Positions 58,001 to 64,000 of a stretch of DNA of 64,000 nucleotides are shown piece by piece. Both the position numbers and the translations under genes were made by a program. Location: positions 2,319,083 to 2,383,082 of the forward strand of contig CM057157.1 of NCBI GenBank assembly GCA_029962745.1, given 5' to 3'. The notes below the pieces were generated by a model, which saw only the letters and a program-made list of their open reading frames with translations, searched no databases and had not been told where the DNA came from. The first letter of the stretch is position 1. Every line of letters starts with the position of its first letter. The stretch is from Echinometra lucunter (Eukaryota > Echinodermata > Echinoidea > Camarodonta > Echinometridae).

Positions 58001-61000
58001 AAATCATATTTTGGGGGCGAATTACGATCCCAAACTTTCAGAAATGATAGAATGATAATGAAACTACCCATTTCTATCAAAAACAGGAAATAGACGAACC
58101 CGACCAAAATGAACTTTCTTGGCAGTTTACTCAGTTGTGATGCGTGCGACTTATTGGTGGTTTCGAGTCGGCGGGTCACATATGGTGATCCTCCATACAA
58201 TGAAGGTTTACTGTCAATATAGTCACTGCACTTACCTATCTGATCATCATATGGTGTAACAGCACCAAGCACACCTCCAAAGCATTCTCTCTGTGTAGCA
58301 CAGTATGGATCCTTGAGAAGTGTACTACCATCTTGACCATACTCACACCATTCACAATCTATCACACCACGACATGTTCTATGCAGGAAAATATAAGAAA
58401 ACAAAAACCTCATTTATTATTATTATTATTATTATCATTATTATTATTATTGTTGTGTTATTGTTGTTGTTGTTGTTGTGGTTGTTGTGGTTGTTGGTTG
58501 TTGTTGTTATTATTATCATTGTTATTATTATTATTATTACTATTATTAATATTACTATTATTATATTATTATGTTATTATTATCATTGTTATTTTTATCA
58601 TTATTTATTGTTATTATTATCATTATTATTTATTATTATCATTATTATTACTATTGTTATAATTATTATCATTATCATTATTATTATCAATTGTTATAAT
58701 AATAATAATAATAATAATTAATCACACCACGATATGTCCTATGCATGAAAATAAAAGAAAACAAAAACCTCATCTCTCAGAATGTGAAATTTACATGTAT
58801 CAATATACTGCATATCTAGAGTATTTAGGAAAGCGTTAACACTTTACATTTTCACGATAGAAAAATTATCATACAATGCTCAAATATATTGTTGTACTTC
58901 AATTACATGTATTTTATGGCATGAAGCTTTAGTGAATATGCACCATTCAAAAACTTGTTTTTCTAACTTCTATGCAGATACAGATAAATAGGGAAGAGTC
59001 CAGATTTTCTCATAATCACGCATGATGCAAGCGCTTTTCTGGCTTTCCACTTTGAATAGCTGCGTCTGGTTTCTGACCATGTCTTACCTACGAACACTCA
59101 ACTTCACATATAATTTGAATTCATATTCACTGATATGTCTGTAAGCTCATATCTCCATGCATGTATCATACCATCACAGCTGACTTACCCAACAGTAGTT
59201 CTCTGACCACACTGAAAGTCCAAACATTGAGGAAGGTCTTTGGTGATGTCTTCATCTAGCTCTGGTAATCCCGAGTTCTCTTCCATTCCAGGGCAGCTGG
59301 GGTTACTGTCAAAATAACCCATAACAATATTGTTAGAATTAACGAGACATGCGATTCCCCCAGCAGACCGATAGGTGTAAGCCTGGCAGTGACACTGAAT
59401 AATATTTTATTTCCCAGTGAATGAACTATAGCATCTTTGCATACTCATTGCTCTAATGATCAAAAACATGTAACAATACATTATTCCTACCAGGGGTACC
59501 ATCATACATGTATAATTCAAGTATTCTCCTGAAGGACTATGCATTCATAGTGTAACCAAGGCTTGAGGCTGGTTACCAAAATAAGCATCATGGAAAAACC
59601 AATATGTGCTTTACACATCAATCCTGTACCTCATGCACTCTCTGCAACTACTTACCTCACCAACCATCCCAGTATAGCTTCCTGAGTGAGCTGCCTAAGG
59701 GATTACCTCATCAAGTATCAACTAAGTGTTCTATTCATTTCTATCACATACCAATTCATATAACCTTCACAAGGAGAAAGGTGTTATTTTAATTACACAA
59801 TGAACAGGAAGTGCTTAAATGAGGTGAGGAGTGCTAATATTCCTTTGTTCACCTTGCATAATACATTGTGAATGGAGGTGATTCAGTAGACTCCAAGATT
59901 TAAAGTCTTTCTTAAAAACATAACTCTCCTTGATACTGAACATTCTTTTGACAAGTCATACATTGCTGCAAATGATACCGAAAAAGATATTGACAATCTC
60001 ACCTATCATCATCTTTATTGAGAATGTCTCCGGTACAAGCATCTAGGTGAAGGGCACATTCACACGGACATTCACATTCTTCCTGCTCCATACGATGGCA
60101 GTTCAAACAAAGCCTGTCAGTCTGCAAAGAACAGATAACGAGAACATACTTCTGAAAGGAATCTGACTAACAAGGAAATGGATATCCTAAAAATCAGAGA
60201 GTCCAGATACTAACTTGCTTACAAGATGGTTAACTTTTATTTTGTGCATGGCATTTTCTAAACATTAATAATTTGTTCAAAATATTTGTTCATTTCTTAA
60301 CAACCTCCTGCCTATCCTACATGTGGTTCCATGACATTTGCTCCGGCGACATTTGCTCCGCCGACAACTGCTCCGAAAATGACGACAAGTGCTCCGCGAC
60401 ATATGCTCCGCCGACATTTGCTCCGCCGACATTTGCTCCGAAACGACGACATTTGCTCCGGCGACATTTGCTCCGCCGACATATATCCTCCAAAACGACA
60501 TTTGCTCCGCCGACATTTGCTCCGCCGAATTATGCTCCAAAACGACGACATTTGCTCCGCCGAATTAATTATAATCATCAATAAATTGATAATAATTCTA
60601 CTCTGCTCCGACAATTGATAATGATTATGACAATTGCCTCGCCGCCAATTTCTCCACCGAAATGTTTTGGAAACCACGACACTTGAACCTTGCCCCCACG
60701 ACACCATTCAGTGAATTTGAGGGCATGCCTTTATTATGTTTATCATTATATGTCACTCTAAATAAGAGTAATCATAGTAAATCAGAGTAGATCTCAAACT
60801 GCAAAGTAGTTTGCAAATATAGAAATACTGCGGTATGTCGGCGGAGCAAATGTCGGCGGAGCAAATGTCGTTTTGGAGGATATATGTCGGCGGAGCATAT
60901 GTCGGCGGAGCAAATGTCGGCGGAGCAAATGTCGTCTTTTCGGAGCAAATGTCGGCGGAGCAATTGTCGGCGGAGCAAATGTCGGCGGAGCATATGTTGG

Positions 61001-63218
61001 CGGAGCAAATGTCGGCGGAGCAAATGTCGGCGGAGCAATTGTCGGCGGAGCAATTGTCGGCGGAGCAAATGTCGGCGGAGCATATGTCGGCGGAGCATAT
61101 GTCGCGGAGCACTTGTCGCGGAGCACTTGTCGCGGAGCACTTGTCGTCATTTTCGGAGCAGTTGTCGGCGGAGCAAATGTCGCCGGAGCAAATGTCGTGT
61201 CACCCTACATGTACCTGAAGGTATCACCTTTCTTTACCTGATGGATATAGTCAAAGAATTAAATTACTATAATTACCAAATGCATGCAAATTCTGACAAA
61301 TAATAATTGCAATTCCAAATTAATTGTACTAAAAGCAGCATTAAAACAAAAAAAAGAAAGAAAAAAAGAAAAACAATCCTACTTTCGACTTTCCAGAGGT
61401 GCTTTTGCAAATAGAAATGTTCGACATGTTATATTCATTTTTTATTATAAAATGATCATTCAAAAAGTGCACATCCTTACCATACTACATGGGCAGAAAG
61501 CAGTCACAAAGTCACACGTCTCATTGACCACACCTACAAAGGTATTACTGAAAGGTATAGGGGTCATCTTGTACTGGATACAATGCTCGCTGTGAAACTT
61601 ATTAGCCACTACACCATCCTGATAGCTGGTATTGAAGGAGTAGTATCGCTGGACTGTACGGTTACCAAAGCGGTTGCAGCGTAGCTTCTGGACAAAGTCA
61701 GTATGGTAGAGGACATCATTGGATATCAGGACCTCCTATAAGGGTGAACAATAGGAAATGGTTATAATTATCCAGGATTCACATTTCCATTCATTACACT
61801 TCATGCCCATGCTGTCCTTGATATGTTTTCTTCAAATCTATAATAGTATACAATTGACTTTTCTTGATCTCAACTTCATGGATCTTTTAAACAGTTCCCT
61901 AAAAATTGAAACCATACTGAACTAATTTGAAAGGAATTCATTCATAGTAATATACTGAAGAATGCACACATTCAGCCACTCTGTAAGTCTCCCTACCAAA
62001 ATAATAGTAAAAATAATAGTGGGTTCGTGTATAGTGCTCATGTCTGTCAGACGTGACACTCCTAGTGCTCCACTGTCATTACCAAGGCTTTAGATCTGTG
62101 AAGATAACGTGGGAAGACATTCCAGATAATTAGAGCAAATTCAATCACATGTCTATTTTTCAACATATCGACGAAAAGAGTAAAAATCCTTACATCTACA
62201 AAATATTTCAAATTGACATTAGACTCATTCAGTGATATTTACCCAAGCCTTCCACCCAATTAAATCCAAACATTTCTTTAAAGTGATGCGTTTGTACTGA
62301 CCTGATGTGTAATATGCTGTTTCTCCATTGGCCCTCTGCCTAAAGGTTCAATGAAGTAAGGATGAGCTACCAAGTAACCTCTCTCATCCATTACAAAACA
62401 TCTGAAATCAAACACAAATAATGCAATGTTAAATACAAACTTCAATTTCAACACTGATTCCCTCCATCAGTTTAAGACACTACTTAAAACGCATCTTTTT
62501 AATTTGTAATATCGCAGTGCGATGACTCAGCTGTGAGTTGGTCAAGAGAGGGGTACACCATCATGCTCTATTATTTATGATTGACATATTTCGCTATTCA
62601 AGTATGGTTTGGTGAGATAGCTTAATTCTATTTATTTAATCAGTTTTACTTCAAATTTATGTTCGGTAATCCACTTTTAGACAGAATACAGTGCACTTAG
62701 AAGCACCAGTATTAAGCCCCTTATAAATGTTATGTATTATTATTATTATTTTTCAACCTACATAACAAATATCAAAGCAGATGAGCTCCTTTTTTCACTA
62801 AAAAAACATTAACTAATTTGCCACCACAGAATCCATACTGCTTGATAAGACGTTTCAATAGACATTAATACGTTGACACTTTCATCCCTTATATACAAAA
62901 CAAACAAACAAACAAGACACAATGGTCCATTTATATAGCGCAGCTACTATATGCATATACTCTACTGCGCTCTACAAAGTTAAGATTATTACCCCGGCTG
63001 AAGGAGCTGCCATGCAAGGTGCTAACACCTGAAATAAATATCCACCTGAAATAAAGATTACTTGCACATCTGACTGTGAAAACTGATTTCACATGGCATG
63101 ATGAAGTATTAAAGAGCATCCACCTTTTATCTCATGATACATTGAATAATTATTGTTTGCACAATATAACCCCCCTCCCCCAAATAAAATTTGAGAAATG
63201 AATATGTAGAAATATGAA

Positions 63219-63254
<36 letters not shown>

Positions 63255-64000
63255 ATATAAAATAAACAAATGAATGAATGAATGAACAAATGAATGAATG
63301 AATGAATGAATAAATAAATAAATATATATATATAAATAAAGAAATAAATATAAATAAATAAAGAAATAAATAAATAAAGAAATAAATGAATGAATAAATA
63401 GATGGATAGATAGATAGATAGAAAGATAGATAAATAATGCATCCGGCCATGGTTCTCGCCAGTACATAACACCCATGGTTCCAATACCATGCGTAAAGGG
63501 TTTCAGACAAGGAAGAACCATGTGTGACATTGCTGCACCATGCGTGGCAACAAGGGTAAAAGAATATTGGAGTATATATTCCTAACAATAATGATAAATG
63601 TCACAGATTGTTTTGCTTTTTGGCAATGTATTTTTACTTTTATGCCATTAGTAGACGACTCCTGCTTACCTAGAAGTATTTTTCATCCTTTTACTATAGC
63701 ATATACTGCCGCTACACCTAACTTTAGGTGTTATTCCATAAAACTTCCGAAACTTCCACGCTTTGCGCAGAGTGGGAACCGCGTGTGGATTTTTTTCTAG
63801 TGAGAACGCTGCATCCGGCACCAACCTTCAGTGGGCAGAGGCATGAAAAATAACTTAATAAGATTAATCTGTTACCTGATATGTTCCTCTTCACAGACAG
63901 GCAAAGTATCCACTAAGAGCCGATAGAAGTATGGCAGTGTGATATCAATACCCATTACTGCTACAACATTGTCTGTCTCACTGTGATACCCACTAGACCT
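55080..64000 (-). CDS. CACHD1: VWFA and Cache domain-containing protein 1, 3' part (8 exons, partial)
   Basis: Single-pass plasma-membrane protein related to calcium-channel alpha2delta subunits; CACHD1 modulates T-type channels and has been linked to Wnt receptor complexes. Exons in gene order: 64000-63876 (continues off the window), 62401-62302, 61735-61481, 60121-60003, 59305-59189, 58378-58236, 56177-55896, 55513-55080. All phases agree, giving 524 residues. First comes a Cache segment (VVAVMGIDITLPYFYRLLVD, then CFVMDERGYLVAHPYF). A Cys-rich block follows (NETCDFVTAFCPCSM, RLCLNCHRMEQEECECPCEC and PYCATQRECFGGVLGA). One transmembrane helix follows (GPVAGALLAVILSLALVIYI, then RHHVHNQERRRRE). 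The tail has SESDHGYSTMTPHEDSE and ends VHSVDTTC, both matching vertebrate CACHD1. The VWA domain and signal peptide are off the window. The acceptor at 56177 is the least certain boundary. Confidence 0.92.
56470..56545 (-). pseudogene. Duplicate of a CACHD1 exon end with splice donor
   Basis: This repeats 58185-58260: on the minus strand, ATGGTGATCAGATAG|GTAAGAGCAGTGACTATAT, then CAGTAAACCTTCATTC. The matching true donor at 58236 reads GATGATCAGATAG|GTAAGTGCAG. The copy holds only the last few codons of the exon and has no acceptor of its own. Confidence 0.75.
56546..58189. mobile_element. 1.64-kb DNA element with ~38-bp inverted ends in CACHD1
   Basis: Left TGTGACCTGCCGCCTCAAAA then CCACCAATAAGTCGC; right, reverse-complemented, TGTGACCCGCCGACTCGAAA then CCACCAATAAGTCGC. 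It is non-coding. It contains a SINE (57515-57755), a G-run (56961-56982) and a C-run (57851-57870). It sits in the intron between the exons at 58236 and 56177, flanked by ~75-bp direct duplicates of the CACHD1 exon/intron boundary. Confidence 0.7.
57515..57755 (+). repeat. tRNA-derived SINE, plus orientation
   Basis: GGGCATGGTGGCTCAATTGA (A box) and GTCGTGGGTTCGATCCCC (B box) are followed by a body and a TTATTATTATTA tail at about 57738-57752. The 3' side does not pair with the acceptor strand, so it is a SINE and not a tRNA gene. Confidence 0.75.
58413..58725. repeat. Large TTA/TTG/ATC trinucleotide microsatellite
   Basis: About 310 bp of (TTA)n, (TTG)n and (ATC)n mixtures. It starts about 35 bp on the intron side of the CACHD1 exon acceptor at 58378. 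A short copy of the boundary sequence, AATCACACCACGATATGTCC and then AAAACAAAAACCTCAT, follows at 58719-58772, so the acceptor region is duplicated around the microsatellite. Confidence 0.85.
60325..61204. mobile_element. 880-bp fold-back element made of a 15-bp minisatellite
   Basis: The left arm repeats GACATTTGCTCCGCC (60333 to about 60570) and the right arm repeats its reverse complement, GTCGGCGGAGCAAAT (60836-61196). The outermost ~80 bp match in detail on both sides, including GAAAATGACGACAAGTGCTC. Ends GGTTCCATGACATTTG and, reversed, GGTGACACGACATTTG are flanked by CTACATGT on both sides (60317-60324 and 61205-61212), an 8-bp target duplication. A 15-bp period keeps all frames open, which explains six overlapping frames here. 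It lies in a CACHD1 intron. Confidence 0.85.
62440..62760 (+). mobile_element. Decayed non-LTR retrotransposon 3' end
   Basis: A frame reads TDSLHQFKTLLKTHLFNL and stop, the C-terminal signature of CR1/L2-like proteins. A 3' end follows with TATAAATGTTATGTATTATT and an (ATT)n tail. It is related to 2040-2500 and lies in a CACHD1 intron. Confidence 0.6.
62925..63030 (-). repeat. SINE body fragment
   Basis: GGTCCATTTATATAGCGCAG and GCGCTCTACAAAGTTAAGA match the GCGC-containing body of the SINEs at 41335 and 36845. The tRNA-like head is missing. Confidence 0.4.
63205..63435. repeat. AAAT/GAAT/GATA microsatellite
   Basis: Tetranucleotide runs (AAATA, GAATGAAT, GATAGATA) about 230 bp long. Three overlapping Tyr/Ile/Phe/Ser-rich frames on the minus strand are artefacts. 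In a CACHD1 intron. Confidence 0.9.

Noticed and set aside
60273..61303. Many overlapping long frames on both strands rich in Cys/Arg/Ser or Ala/Glu/Gln
   Set aside because: A 15-bp repeat unit keeps every frame open; the composition is that of the minisatellite.
63089..63588. Three overlapping Ile/Tyr/Phe-rich frames
   Set aside because: They are translations of AAAT/GATA microsatellite sequence in a CACHD1 intron.

Overview
This is a eukaryotic (metazoan) genomic window with GT/AG introns, long AT-rich non-coding stretches, tRNA-derived SINEs and very many DNA-transposon copies. The protein content and the repeat style suggest a marine invertebrate deuterostome, most likely an echinoderm such as a sea urchin. 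The organism is inferred; nothing in the window names it.

Two host genes lie tail to tail. (1) GTF3C3, the TPR subunit of RNA polymerase III factor TFIIIC, is on the + strand from the ATG at 10107 to the stop at 43433. I reconstructed 19 coding exons whose intron phases all agree, giving 847 residues. (2) The 3' part of CACHD1, an alpha2delta-like membrane protein with VWA and Cache domains, is on the - strand. Eight exons run from beyond the right edge (64000) to the stop at 55080 and give 524 C-terminal residues, including the transmembrane helix and cytoplasmic tail. About 11.6 kb of mostly repetitive sequence separates the two stop codons.

The rest is a dense, nested set of mobile elements. 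Positions 785-10060 are a fold-back element whose arms are tandem arrays of a ~195-bp unit, ending about 45 bp before the GTF3C3 start codon. Inside one arm sits a 5.74-kb insertion (3227-8965). It has an 8-bp target duplication and is bounded by two direct copies of a ~0.68-kb hAT-type MITE, like a composite transposon. GTF3C3 intron 1 (15.6 kb) holds an apparently intact 7.4-kb hAT-like transposon (10548-17954), with terminal inverted repeats, a 7-bp target duplication and a two-exon antisense gene for a 1232-residue transposase-like protein. It interrupted an older repeat whose uninterrupted inverted copy survives at 19955-20445, so the empty site can be read in the same window. The intron also holds two head-to-head DNA elements (20723-22230), a ~1.1-kb purine-rich minisatellite and a PIF/Harbinger transposase relic.

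The later GTF3C3 introns, the intergenic region and the CACHD1 introns carry SINEs, LINE tails and MITEs. Some have clean target duplications: a hAT MITE at 40379, a TTA-flanked element at 40785, a TA-flanked element at 49262 and a TTAA-flanked piggyBac-type MITE at 53705. A CACHD1 intron contains a second fold-back element (60325-61204), built from a 15-bp minisatellite and flanked by an 8-bp target duplication. Another element in CACHD1 (56546-58189) is flanked by two copies of a CACHD1 splice-donor region.
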